Below, piece by piece: positions 1-6,626 of a stretch of 12,854 nucleotides of DNA. How positions within the stretch are numbered: the first letter of the stretch is position 1; each line of letters begins with the position of its first letter. The notes beneath the pieces were generated by a model. The model was not told where the DNA came from. It did no database searches and was given only the letters and a program-made list of their open reading frames with translations. Source of the stretch: Actinomycetota bacterium (lineage in GTDB: Bacteria > Actinomycetota > Actinomycetes > Nanopelagicales > Nanopelagicaceae); contig WLHY01000011.1 of NCBI GenBank assembly GCA_009702465.1, positions 1 to 12,854 on the forward strand, read 5' to 3'. The position numbers were made by a program, and so were the translations under genes.

Positions 1-1898
1 CTGAATCAGGTGCAACAACCAAGGTTTATCTAGCAGCAAATCCATCACATTTAGAAGCGGTAAATCCAGTACTAGAAGGTATTACTCGCGCAAAGCAGGA
101 TAAGTTGCGTGCTGCAGCTGGAGATCTAACTGTTGATGAACAAAGTTCATTCCCCGTTATGCCAATTCTGCTTCATGGTGATGCTGCATTTGCTGGGCAA
201 GGTGTTGTCTCTGAAACTTTATCCCTCTCACTACTTAAGGGATACCGAACTGGCGGAACAATTCACATCGTTATTAATAACCAGGTTGGCTTCACAACAT
301 CCCCACATGCGGCTCGCTCTTCAACCTACTCAACCGATATTGCAAAGATGATTGGTGCGCCGGTATTTCATGTAAATGGTGATGATCCAGAGGCGTGTGT
401 TCGAATTGCTCGACTTGCCTTTGCTTACCGCCAAGAGTTTAAAAAAGATGTAGTGATCGACATGATTTGCTACCGTCGCCGCGGACACAACGAGGGTGAT
501 GAGCCAAGCTTTACCCAACCATTAATGTACAAATTAGTTGATGCTAAACGCTCTACTCGAAAGCTTTATACCGAGGCATTAATTGGTCGTGGCGACATCA
601 CAGTAGATGAAGCGGAAGCGGTTCTGCGAGATTACCAAGAACAATTAGATGCAGTATTTGCATCGGTTCACAACACTCAACCAGAAGAGGATCCAAATTG
701 GAAGGCGCCAGTTGTTCCAGCGCCACAAACTGTTGATACATCAGTAGCTGAACCGGTTCTTCGCAAAATCGTTGCAACTCAAACCGCAATTCCAGCTGGC
801 TTTACTGTGCATCCAAAGTTACTTCCACAATTAAGTAAGCGCGTTGAGATGCTTGATGAGGCAACAGTTGATTGGGCAACTGGTGAGATGTTGGCATTTG
901 GTTCACTCCTACTAGAAGGACATCCAATTCGCATGAGTGGCCAGGATGTTCGACGTGGCACATTTAGTAATCGTCACGCAGTAGTTGTTGATAAAGAGAC
1001 TGGCGCTGATCTATTCCCATTGCGTGGATTAGTTTCAGATCCAAATCAATTCCACATTTACGACTCATTCCTTTCGGAGTATGCGGTGATGGGCTTTGAG
1101 TACGGCTACTCAGTTGAACGAGAGAATGCGTTAGTAATTTGGGAGGCACAGTTTGGTGATTTTGCTAATGGCGCACAAACAATTATCGATGAGTTCATCT
1201 CATCATCGCTACAAAAGTGGGGCGAGCGCTCCTCTGTAGTACTTCTCTTGCCACATGGATATGAAGGACAAGGACCAGATCACTCATCAGGTCGAATCGA
1301 GCGTTTCTTAACTCTTGCTGCTGAACAAAATATGACAGTTGCACAGCCATCAACACCAGCCTCTTACTTCCATCTACTTCGATGGCACATGAAAAATCCA
1401 GCCCGCCGTCCATTAATTGTCTTTGAGCCAAAATCTATGTTGCGTCTTAAAGCTGCCGCTAGCGGTTTAGCTGATTTTACAAATGGCACATTTAAACCAT
1501 TAATTACCGATCCGAAGGTAAGTAATGCATCGAGATTAATCTTTACATCAGGCAAGGTTTACTACGATTTAATCGCAGAGCGAGAAAAATTAGGCGAGAG
1601 CTCAACTGCGATTGTGCGAATTGAGCAGCTGTATCCACTTCCAATTGATGAAATTATTGCTGAAGCGAAAAAGCATCCATCAGCAACATTGCTTTGGGTA
1701 CAAGATGAACCAGCAAATCAGGGTCCTTGGCCATTTGTTTCAGCTACTGCACAAGAGAGCTTCCCATCCCATGAAGAGTTAAATGGTCGAAATCTGCGTC
1801 GTGTTTCTCGCCGTGCAACTGCAAGCCCTGCAACTGGAAATCATCACCTGCATGAAGAGGAACAACACGCATTAATGATGGAAGCCTTTACCCGCTAA
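1..1898 (+). CDS. kgd: 2-oxoglutarate dehydrogenase E1 / Kgd, C-terminal part (5' truncated by window)
   Basis: This is the C-terminal part of the thiamine-diphosphate-dependent 2-oxoglutarate decarboxylase/dehydrogenase of the TCA cycle. The frame is open from the window edge, with the first whole codon at position 3. The TTG at 105 is internal, because the upstream codons already encode the conserved NPSHLEAVNP segment. Visible landmarks are the HGDAAFAGQG cofactor motif (about 174-203), NNQVGFTT (about 276-299), the RRRGHNEGDEPSFTQP block (about 475-522) and an ending with the conserved RRVSRR...A/SPATG segment. In actinobacteria this polypeptide usually also carries an N-terminal E2-like acyltransferase domain (the Kgd/OdhA architecture). 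That part would lie outside the window, so the symbol rests on lineage as well as on sequence. It ends in TAA, 13 bp from the convergent sodX stop. A plain SucA is the alternative. Confidence 0.95.
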   Translation, partial: ESGATTKVYLAANPSHLEAVNPVLEGITRAKQDKLRAAAGDLTVDEQSSFPVMPILLHGDAAFAGQGVVSETLSLSLLKGYRTGGTIHIVINNQVGFTTSPHAARSSTYSTDIAKMIGAPVFHVNGDDPEACVRIARLAFAYRQEFKKDVVIDMICYRRRGHNEGDEPSFTQPLMYKLVDAKRSTRKLYTEALIGRGDITVDEAEAVLRDYQEQLDAVFASVHNTQPEEDPNWKAPVVPAPQTVDTSVAEPVLRKIVATQTAIPAGFTVHPKLLPQLSKRVEMLDEATVDWATGEMLAFGSLLLEGHPIRMSGQDVRRGTFSNRHAVVVDKETGADLFPLRGLVSDPNQFHIYDSFLSEYAVMGFEYGYSVERENALVIWEAQFGDFANGAQTIIDEFISSSLQKWGERSSVVLLLPHGYEGQGPDHSSGRIERFLTLAAEQNMTVAQPSTPASYFHLLRWHMKNPARRPLIVFEPKSMLRLKAAASGLADFTNGTFKPLITDPKVSNASRLIFTSGKVYYDLIAEREKLGESSTAIVRIEQLYPLPIDEIIAEAKKHPSATLLWVQDEPANQGPWPFVSATAQESFPSHEELNGRNLRRVSRRATASPATGNHHLHEEEQHALMMEAFTR

Positions 1899-1911
1899 TC
1901 AATTCTCGTTT

Positions 1912-2238
1912 TTATAAATCACTTGGCCCTTTTCGATATCTAAAAACAAGTTTTTCAGTAATGGCATCGGCGGTAATCCAACCCCACTTACGAGAATCGA
2001 TACTGGCTGGGTTATCGCCCTCTAACCAATAGATACACCTACCCGCTTCATTTCTAACCTGCTTAACTCGTTTTAAAAGTTTTATGCCTGGTCGCTCTGG
2101 GTCAGCGATTAAACAAACCGTATCTACCTTAAGTGGGTGTGAGTTACTACCTACTTTTTTAACCAGTAACCAATCACCTGCCAAAAAGGTGGGTGACATC
2201 GAGGAGCCTGAAAGCTTTACCGTGCTAAATCCCAACAT
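1912..2238 (-). CDS. sodX: Nickel-type superoxide dismutase maturation protease (S26 signal-peptidase fold)
   Basis: This 108-residue S26-family Ser/Lys protease is predicted to remove the SodN propeptide so that the mature N-terminal histidine can bind nickel. The box GSSMSPT (residues 11-17) puts the catalytic Ser at about residue 13. LLKRV (54-58) supplies the general-base Lys at about 56. The late conserved box GDN...SIDSRKWG lies at 74-86. It is much shorter than a Sec signal peptidase and has no obvious N-terminal membrane anchor, which suits a cytoplasmic substrate without a Sec signal. It is divergent from sodN with 47 bp between the two starts, the usual genomic partnership. The ATG at 2236-2238 is preceded on the minus strand by a GAGG-type ribosome site about 9 nt upstream. 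The gene assignment relies strongly on the sodN neighbour, since the motifs alone show only S26 membership. Confidence 0.9.
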   Translation of the reverse strand: MLGFSTVKLSGSSMSPTFLAGDWLLVKKVGSNSHPLKVDTVCLIADPERPGIKLLKRVKQVRNEAGRCIYWLEGDNPASIDSRKWGWITADAITEKLVFRYRKGPSDL

Positions 2239-2285
2239 GACGGGTATCCTCGCACCACTAGTTAAAATTTAAAAATGGAGGAAAG
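2239..2285. promoter_or_regulatory. Divergent sodX/sodN promoter region with overlapping -10 candidates
   Basis: The 47-bp gap between the two starts must carry both promoters. For sodN, TAAAAT at 2263-2268 is a good -10, and GGAGG at 2278-2282 is a near-perfect ribosome site 3 nt before the ATG at 2286. For sodX, the minus strand reads TAAATT at 2271-2266 as a possible -10, with a GAGG ribosome site nearer its ATG. The two -10 hexamers overlap, so RNA polymerase could serve only one direction at a time. No convincing -35 box and no recognised nickel-regulator operator was seen. The assignments are by eye. Confidence 0.5.
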
Positions 2286-2696
2286 ATGATCAAGAAGTTC
2301 ATTACTTCAAGCTTCGAGCCCAAGCAGATCGCATTTGCACATTGTGATCTTCCTTGTGGAGTTTACGATCCAGCGCAAGCAAAGATTGAGGCGTTATCTG
2401 TAAAGGCGTGTATGGAGAAGTACGCTGCAAGCAGCGATCCAGATTTTAAATCCCGCGCAGTTGCAATCAAGGAGGAGAGATCTGAATTAGTTAAACACCA
2501 CCTTTGGGTGTTGTGGACTGATTACTTCAAGCCAAATCACTTTGAGAGCTACCCACAACTACATGCTTTGTTTAATGAAGCAACCAAGCTAGCCGGAGCT
2601 GGTGGCAGCAAGGGCACTAATGATGTTGCCGTTGCTGACAAATTAATCAGCAAGATTGATGAGATCGCCGAAGTATTTTGGGCGACAAAGAAGTAG
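2286..2696 (+). CDS. sodN: Nickel superoxide dismutase precursor
   Basis: This 136-residue protein disproportionates superoxide using nickel held by an N-terminal hook. The hook HCDLPCGVYDP starts at residue 19. After cleavage, His19, Cys20 and Cys24 of the precursor become His1, Cys2 and Cys6 of the mature enzyme, the known nickel ligands. The propeptide is therefore 18 residues and is not a Sec signal, which fits a cytoplasmic enzyme processed by SodX. The rest of the chain keeps the helical-bundle landmarks HHLWVLWTDYFKPNHFESYP (residues about 70-89) and ends in FWATKK, close to what I recall of Streptomyces SodN. The start is fixed by the strong GGAGG site. It converges on the thioesterase gene with only 8 bp between the stop codons. 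Confidence 0.97.
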   Translation: MIKKFITSSFEPKQIAFAHCDLPCGVYDPAQAKIEALSVKACMEKYAASSDPDFKSRAVAIKEERSELVKHHLWVLWTDYFKPNHFESYPQLHALFNEATKLAGAGGSKGTNDVAVADKLISKIDEIAEVFWATKK

Positions 2697-2704
2697 TTTA
2701 AAAA

Positions 2705-3130
2705 CTAAGAGACAGAGCTTTGTGGTCGCTCCGCCACCATTGTTTCGGCGGCGGCGCGAGCCATAAATGAAACACGTTCTACAAACTTTCTAGTTACCTG
2801 ACCACTAGCAATCAAACGTGCATGTTGATGCACTTGAACCTCAAAAATTAATAGATTACTTTCAAAGCTTAAGCAGCGAGCAGTAGCGTGAATCTCAGAG
2901 CCAACACCAACTGCACCAAAAAAATTTAAAGTAGAGTTTTCAGTAATTGTTGTCTCACCAAAATCTAAAAATTCAATTATGCAAGCGCTGCACGCGCTCT
3001 CCATTAAACTCAAAATATTATTGGTTGAAGCTACTGGTAGATCATTTATACCTTGTGCAACAGAGGTATCACCTGGCCGGATAGTCATAGTAGACATACC
3101 CACCGTACCGATAACCTGCTCAGCCTTCAT
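2705..3130 (-). CDS. FlK-like hotdog-fold thioesterase family protein
   Basis: This is a small single-domain protein (141 residues from the chosen ATG) with a hotdog-thioesterase pattern. An LPVASTNNILSLMESA segment (about 31-46) is followed by strands GETTITENSTLNFFGAVGVG and a final LIASGQVTRKFVE. In fluoroacetyl-CoA thioesterase FlK the residues Thr42, Glu50 and His76 act together. Here Thr36 and Glu44 keep the same spacing, but the expected His position reads Phe or Asn (about 69-70), so classical catalysis is doubtful. That alignment is from memory. I chose ATG 3130 over GTG 3136 because a TAATCT -10 box sits exactly 7 nt before it. It lies 25 bp downstream of rsrA on the same strand and may be read both from the sigR transcript and from its own promoter. 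Substrate unknown. Confidence 0.75.
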   Translation of the reverse strand: MKAEQVIGTVGMSTMTIRPGDTSVAQGINDLPVASTNNILSLMESACSACIIEFLDFGETTITENSTLNFFGAVGVGSEIHATARCLSFESNLLIFEVQVHQHARLIASGQVTRKFVERVSFMARAAAETMVAERPQSSVS

Positions 3131-3143
3131 AATCACAAGATTA
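3131..3143 (-). promoter_or_regulatory. Leaderless-type -10 box for the thioesterase gene
   Basis: On the minus strand TAATCT (3143-3138) is followed by 7 nt and then ATG (3130-3128). This is the spacing expected when transcription starts at the A of the start codon. No Shine-Dalgarno sequence precedes either possible start. The same hexamer with the same spacing precedes the SRAP gene. Confidence 0.5.
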
Positions 3144-3155
3144 GTGATTAATTAA

Positions 3156-3539
3156 TTATTCGCGTGGAAACTCTCTGCGAATTTTGCTGGTAATTTCAAT
3201 CTGAGTTTGGCCATCCACTGTTATCTCTGTGTAAGTGCTCTCAGTGTATGTAATTTCCGTGCGCATGGTCATCTCTTGATGCAGCTGTTGGGTCTGCTCA
3301 ATTAATCGCTCATGTAACGAGGCGGGGGCTGGTTCATTACAACAGCGAGATAGCAGGTTGCGCATTAGTAAGAGGGATTGGCTCTCCTGCTCCATCTGAT
3401 TTTTACAAGGTGGACATTCGCCAAAATGAACCTCAACAATATCTAATTGATGAGCATCGAAGATCTCTTGATCAATAAATAAAACAATTAATGGTCGGAT
3501 CTCAATACAAGGAACATCATGATGGTTTCCACAACTCAT
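3156..3539 (-). CDS. rsrA: Zinc-binding, redox-sensitive anti-sigma factor of the RsrA family
   Basis: This 127-residue cytoplasmic anti-sigma factor should bind SigR under reducing conditions and release it when its thiols are oxidised. The ZAS signature is complete: His38-x3-Cys42-x2-Cys45 (HFGECPPC), plus Cys11 as the likely fourth zinc ligand. Cys3 and the pair Cys61-Cys62 also match what I recall of Streptomyces RsrA (MSCG... and RCC). The C-terminal 35 residues are rich in Thr/Glu/Ile with repeated TEIT-like units and look like beta strands rather than a further helical domain. The ATG overlaps the sigR stop by 4 nt (ATGA), so the two are translationally coupled, the standard sigma/anti-sigma arrangement. 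Confidence 0.93.
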   Translation of the reverse strand: MSCGNHHDVPCIEIRPLIVLFIDQEIFDAHQLDIVEVHFGECPPCKNQMEQESQSLLLMRNLLSRCCNEPAPASLHERLIEQTQQLHQEMTMRTEITYTESTYTEITVDGQTQIEITSKIRREFPRE

Positions 3540-4384
3540 TTTTGATCACCACCCTTGATGGTGAAGCCGCGCTCTTTGGCGTAGGCAGCTAAGGATTCTC
3601 TTAACAATTTACGACCTCGGTGCAGACGTGACATAACTGTTCCGGTAGGAACACCCATGATCTCGGCAATCTCCTTGTAGGAAAAACCCTCAACATCTGA
3701 GAGATAAACCGCCATTCGAAAATCCTCTGGCATAGCAGCAAGTGCATCTTTGACATCACGATCTGCGATATTTTCTAAGACTTCATCCTCTGCAGATTTA
3801 CCAAGATCACTTGTATGTGATGCGGCATCTGCAATCTGCCAATCCTCTAACTCGCCACCACTCAATAGCGGACGACGCTGATCCTTGCGATAATTATTAA
3901 TAAATGTTGTAGTGAGAATTCGATATAACCAAGCCTTTAGATTTGTCCCTGGCTCAAACTGATGAAAGCTAGTAAATGCCTTAGCGTAAGTATCTTGTAC
4001 AAGATCTTGTGCATCTTGTGGATTTTTTGTGTAACGAAGAGCGGCACCATAAAGCGCTGATGCAAAAATTAATGCATCCTTTTCAAATCTTAAAGTTCGC
4101 TCTACTTGACTCTCTTTTTGCCGATCAATTACCGCCGGTAAATTTGCATCCATAGCAGTTAAATCAATCTCAGTTGAATTATTGGCACTCTGATTACCGC
4201 TACCTTGATTGCTGCCATTACTTTTTGTCTCGCGCATTTGGGCAAAGGCTACTCCGATTGGGGAAGAGGTAATTTCAAATTTATTATCAAAGTTGCTCTT
4301 TTGTTTCCGCGAACTCTCAGTAAGAGCGATGCCCACCTTGGTACCAGCCTGTGCCAGCCCATTTGGATGCAAAATTTGTGGCAT
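3536..4384 (-). CDS. sigR: ECF sigma factor SigR/SigH (thiol-oxidative stress), with possible N-terminally extended isoform
   Basis: This group of ECF sigma factors directs thioredoxin, mycothiol and protein-quality-control genes. Region 2 spans about residues 103-170, with [14 protein letters not shown] and [20 protein letters not shown]. Region 4 spans about 213-265, with [26 protein letters not shown]. The start is uncertain. Met78 (4153) lies 22 residues before the FEKDAL block, the same distance as I recall for Streptomyces SigR, and would give a 205-residue protein. The frame is open to ATG 4384, giving 282 residues, with another Met at 4237. None has a strong ribosome site, but a SigR-type promoter sits directly before 4384, so the full frame is annotated and Met78 kept as a likely second start. 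The extension (1-77) is Asn/Ser/Gly-rich toward its end and shows no domain. rsrA follows with a 4-nt overlap. Confidence 0.93.
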   Translation of the reverse strand: MPQILHPNGLAQAGTKVGIALTESSRKQKSNFDNKFEITSSPIGVAFAQMRETKSNGSNQGSGNQSANNSTEIDLTAMDANLPAVIDRQKESQVERTLRFEKDALIFASALYGAALRYTKNPQDAQDLVQDTYAKAFTSFHQFEPGTNLKAWLYRILTTTFINNYRKDQRRPLLSGGELEDWQIADAASHTSDLGKSAEDEVLENIADRDVKDALAAMPEDFRMAVYLSDVEGFSYKEIAEIMGVPTGTVMSRLHRGRKLLRESLAAYAKERGFTIKGGDQK

Positions 4385-4393
4385 AAAACTCTA

Positions 4394-4420
4394 AACAAAA
4401 TGTGAGCCAGATCTATTCCC
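4394..4420 (-). promoter_or_regulatory. SigR-type promoter upstream of sigR (autoregulatory)
   Basis: Read on the minus strand, GGGAAT (4420-4415), an 18-nt spacer and GTT (4396-4394) match the published SigR/SigH consensus GGAAT-N18/19-GTT. Transcription would begin about 6-8 nt after GTT, close to 4387, a few bases from the ATG at 4384. The mRNA would then be leaderless or nearly so for the long SigR form. The box lies just after the SRAP stop at 4448. A similar motif occurs once by chance inside kgd, so position is the main support. Confidence 0.65.
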
Positions 4421-4447
4421 GCTGATGCAAAGCTTGAAAAATTACCG

Positions 4448-5173
4448 TTAAAAAAGGGTTTGGGGCTCACCTATCTCAATTGGCGCAATTAACTCAGGGC
4501 CATTATTTCTGGTGGCATTAACCATGGTTGAAACTGGATCTGCGATCAAACCCTTTGCTTCATCTGGAAAATCAAGAAGTGCCTTTAACTCAGCCACATT
4601 ATTTCTCTTGCTATCTAGCCAAGTATCCCACCGATCATTTGGCAAAAATGTTGGCATGCGATGATGAATCTTCGCCAGAAAATCTACCGCTGGCCTAGTA
4701 ATTAATGCTGCACTCTGCCTAGTAGCTCCACCTTCATCCTGCCACGATGAATAGATTCCGGCAAAGGCTAATGTTTTTTCACTCTTGCTGTGAATATAAA
4801 AAGGTTGTTTGCTAGGAAACTCTCCAAGCTCTGTCGCCCACTCATAATATCCAGTGGCTGGTATCAAACAGCGATGATACTTAAAAGCAGTTTTAAAGGT
4901 TGGTTTAACATCAACACTCTCGGTGCGAGCGTTGATCGCAGAGCTTTGGGATTTGATCGCCTCTTTAAGTGATTTACTCCAAGGTGCAATTAAGCCCCAA
5001 GATAGATTTACTAATTCACGTTTTGCATCAGAGTTATTTCTAATTACATAGATCTCCTTGGTCGGAGATATATTCCAATCTGCTGGCAGCGCTCTTCCGA
5101 CATGACCAGCGGTGATCTCAAACTCCTCAATTAACTCCTCAGGTCGCTTAGAGATCGCATAACGTCCGCACAT
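4448..5173 (-). CDS. SRAP-domain protein (YedK/HMCES family) that crosslinks abasic sites
   Basis: SOS-response-associated peptidase fold proteins form a thiazolidine link through Cys2 to abasic sites in single-stranded DNA and so shield them during replication. This 241-residue protein starts MCGRYA, placing Cys2 at the N-terminus after Met removal. Other family landmarks are NISP (34-37), WGLIAPW (59-65), Asn81 in NART, Glu111 in GYYEW and His170 in IHHRMP, so the catalytic set Cys/Asn/Glu/His is intact. The frame is open for 92 more codons upstream, antisense to aroA, but the essential Cys2 fixes the start at 5173. A TAATCT -10 box lies exactly 7 nt before that ATG. It is divergent from aroA and lies 63 bp upstream of sigR on the same strand. 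From memory the mycobacterial counterpart is Rv3226c, next to aroA. Confidence 0.93.
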   Translation of the reverse strand: MCGRYAISKRPEELIEEFEITAGHVGRALPADWNISPTKEIYVIRNNSDAKRELVNLSWGLIAPWSKSLKEAIKSQSSAINARTESVDVKPTFKTAFKYHRCLIPATGYYEWATELGEFPSKQPFYIHSKSEKTLAFAGIYSSWQDEGGATRQSAALITRPAVDFLAKIHHRMPTFLPNDRWDTWLDSKRNNVAELKALLDFPDEAKGLIADPVSTMVNATRNNGPELIAPIEIGEPQTLF

Positions 5174-5180
5174 AAGCAGA

Positions 5181-5186
5181 AGATTA
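5181..5186 (-). promoter_or_regulatory. Leaderless-type -10 box for the SRAP gene
   Basis: The minus strand reads TAATCT, then 7 nt, then the ATG at 5173-5171. There is no purine-rich ribosome site in between, so the transcript probably begins at the start codon. No clear -35 was seen. Confidence 0.5.
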
Positions 5187-5215
5187 CTCAATCTCGCCCC
5201 GCAATGGATTACGGG

Positions 5216-5221
5216 TAGAAT
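5216..5221 (+). promoter_or_regulatory. Leaderless-type -10 box for aroA
   Basis: TAGAAT is followed by 7 nt and the ATG at 5229. No Shine-Dalgarno sequence is present. Together with the SRAP box (5181-5186) it makes a compact back-to-back promoter inside a 55-bp intergenic gap, the two -10 boxes being 29 bp apart. The upstream parts of the two promoters must therefore overlap. Confidence 0.5.
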
Positions 5222-5228
5222 CAGCGCA

Positions 5229-6626
5229 ATGACAAATTGGCCAGCACCCTTTATTGAGAAGAGAGATCCTTCTCGTGGCATAAACGCAGTCATCACAATT
5301 CCTGGTTCAAAATCTGTCACCAATCGCGCATTAATACTTGCTGCTATATCCCAAACTCCCTCAACCATTCGCCGGCCACTTTCATCACGTGATACTGATT
5401 TAATGGTTAAAGCCTTACGTTCACTTGGTTGCCAGATAGATGAGGTCAAAAGTGAGGATGGCTTTGATTATGTAGTAACACCGAAAAAATTAATGGGGCC
5501 AGCACAAATTGATGTTGGTAATGCCGGAACTGTCATGCGCTTTCTGCCACCAATTGCCGCATTTGCAACTGGTTTAATTCACTTTGATGGCGATGCCAGA
5601 TCACATGAACGACCATTAGCGCCCGTGATCGCCGCGCTAGAACAGTTGGGCGTAAGCATTGAGCATGGAAATAAGCATCGATTACCTATGACGATCAATG
5701 GTGCTGGCAAGGTTAAGGGTGGTGTCGTTGAGATTGATGCATCCACATCTAGTCAATTTGTTTCAGCATTGCTTCTAATGGCGCCAGCAACTGAGCTTGG
5801 TATCACAATAAAAAATATTGGTGATTCACTTCCATCACAACCTCATATTGATATGACGATTTCGATGTTGCGTCTATTTGGTGCAACTGTTGAAGTTAAC
5901 TCAGATTCAGATGGTAAATCTAAGGGTTCATGGCGAGTTTTGCCTGGAAAGTTAACTGGCCAAGATTTAATTGTCGAGCCAGATCTTTCAAATGCAGCGC
6001 CATTTATGGCAGCGGCGATGGTTTGTGGTGGCACAGTTGTAATTAGAGATTGGCCAAAGCAGAGTACGCAGCCTGGTGATCAATTAAGAGAGATCTTTAC
6101 CAGGATGGGTGCAGAGATTAAATTTACACAGGCGGGTTTATCAATCTCATCCGGTGGTAATTCATCCGGTGGTAATTCATCCGGTGGTAATTCATCCGGA
6201 ACGCCACTTGATTCAATATCTGGCATAGATATTGATCTACATGATGTTGGCGAGCTAACCCCATCAATTGCAGCGGTTGCAGCTCTTGCTAGCACACCAT
6301 CAACCTTACGAAATATTGGACATCTTCGCTTACATGAGACTGATCGCTTATCAGCACTTGCTACTGAGATTAATCGGTTAGGTGGAGAGGTAATTGAGAG
6401 CGCAACAGATTTAACGATAAAGCCAAAACCATTATCAGTTGGCTCATCGGTAGCGCCATACCTTTTTAAAACTTATGAGGATCACCGAATGGCAACCGCT
6501 GGTGCAATTATTGGATTAGCTGTGCCCGGAGTAGTTGTAGAAAATATTGAAACAAGTAAGAAAACTCTTCCTAATTTCCCAGAGTTATGGAGCCAGATGT
6601 TGGGCTCAGCCGGTAGCGCTAATTAA
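5229..6626 (+). CDS. aroA: 3-phosphoshikimate 1-carboxyvinyltransferase (EPSP synthase)
   Basis: This enzyme transfers the enolpyruvyl group of PEP to shikimate-3-phosphate in chorismate (aromatic amino acid) synthesis, in the cytoplasm. The 465-residue chain shows PGSKS with catalytic Lys28, SRDTDLM (53-59), GNAGTVMRF (97-105), HETDRL (369-374), YEDHRMA (416-422) and a final KKTLPNFP. The position of E. coli Asp313 falls in DVGELTPS, with Glu at the acid site; I recall the same GELTP pattern in actinobacterial AroA. At the position of E. coli Pro101, Phe105 follows the GNAGTVMR block. Residues 307-324 are an inserted SSGGN repeat from a 15-bp tandem DNA repeat, in a loop just before the GELTP segment. 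The start is supported by a -10 box 7 nt upstream. The stop overlaps the rsgA ATG by one base. Confidence 0.96.
   Translation: MTNWPAPFIEKRDPSRGINAVITIPGSKSVTNRALILAAISQTPSTIRRPLSSRDTDLMVKALRSLGCQIDEVKSEDGFDYVVTPKKLMGPAQIDVGNAGTVMRFLPPIAAFATGLIHFDGDARSHERPLAPVIAALEQLGVSIEHGNKHRLPMTINGAGKVKGGVVEIDASTSSQFVSALLLMAPATELGITIKNIGDSLPSQPHIDMTISMLRLFGATVEVNSDSDGKSKGSWRVLPGKLTGQDLIVEPDLSNAAPFMAAAMVCGGTVVIRDWPKQSTQPGDQLREIFTRMGAEIKFTQAGLSISSGGNSSGGNSSGGNSSGTPLDSISGIDIDLHDVGELTPSIAAVAALASTPSTLRNIGHLRLHETDRLSALATEINRLGGEVIESATDLTIKPKPLSVGSSVAPYLFKTYEDHRMATAGAIIGLAVPGVVVENIETSKKTLPNFPELWSQMLGSAGSAN
6147..6199 (+). repeat. 15-bp tandem repeat (about 3.5 perfect copies) inside aroA
   Basis: The unit TCATCCGGTGGTAAT occurs three times without a mismatch (6147-6161, 6162-6176, 6177-6191), followed by a partial fourth copy TCATCCGG (6192-6199). 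The unit is a multiple of three, so copy-number change keeps the frame and adds or removes one SSGGN pentapeptide. Identity between copies suggests recent expansion by slippage. Confidence 0.98.

Noticed and set aside
128..153. A second GGGAAT-N18-GTT match on the minus strand inside kgd
   Set aside because: It is antisense within a conserved coding region and faces no gene start. It illustrates the chance rate of this short motif.
2694..2707. Palindrome-like TAGTTTAAAAACTA at the sodN/thioesterase junction as a bidirectional terminator
   Set aside because: The stem is AT-rich with a 2-nt loop and no U-tract. It is mostly the two facing TAG stops plus an A/T run.
2705..3136. GTG start at 3136 for the thioesterase
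   Set aside because: It has no ribosome site and lies inside the 7-nt spacer after the -10 box. ATG 3130 fits the leaderless geometry.
4448..5449. A 333-codon open frame for the SRAP gene starting at 5449
   Set aside because: The first 92 codons are antisense to aroA and lack family similarity. SRAP needs Cys directly after the initiator Met, which sets the start at 5173.
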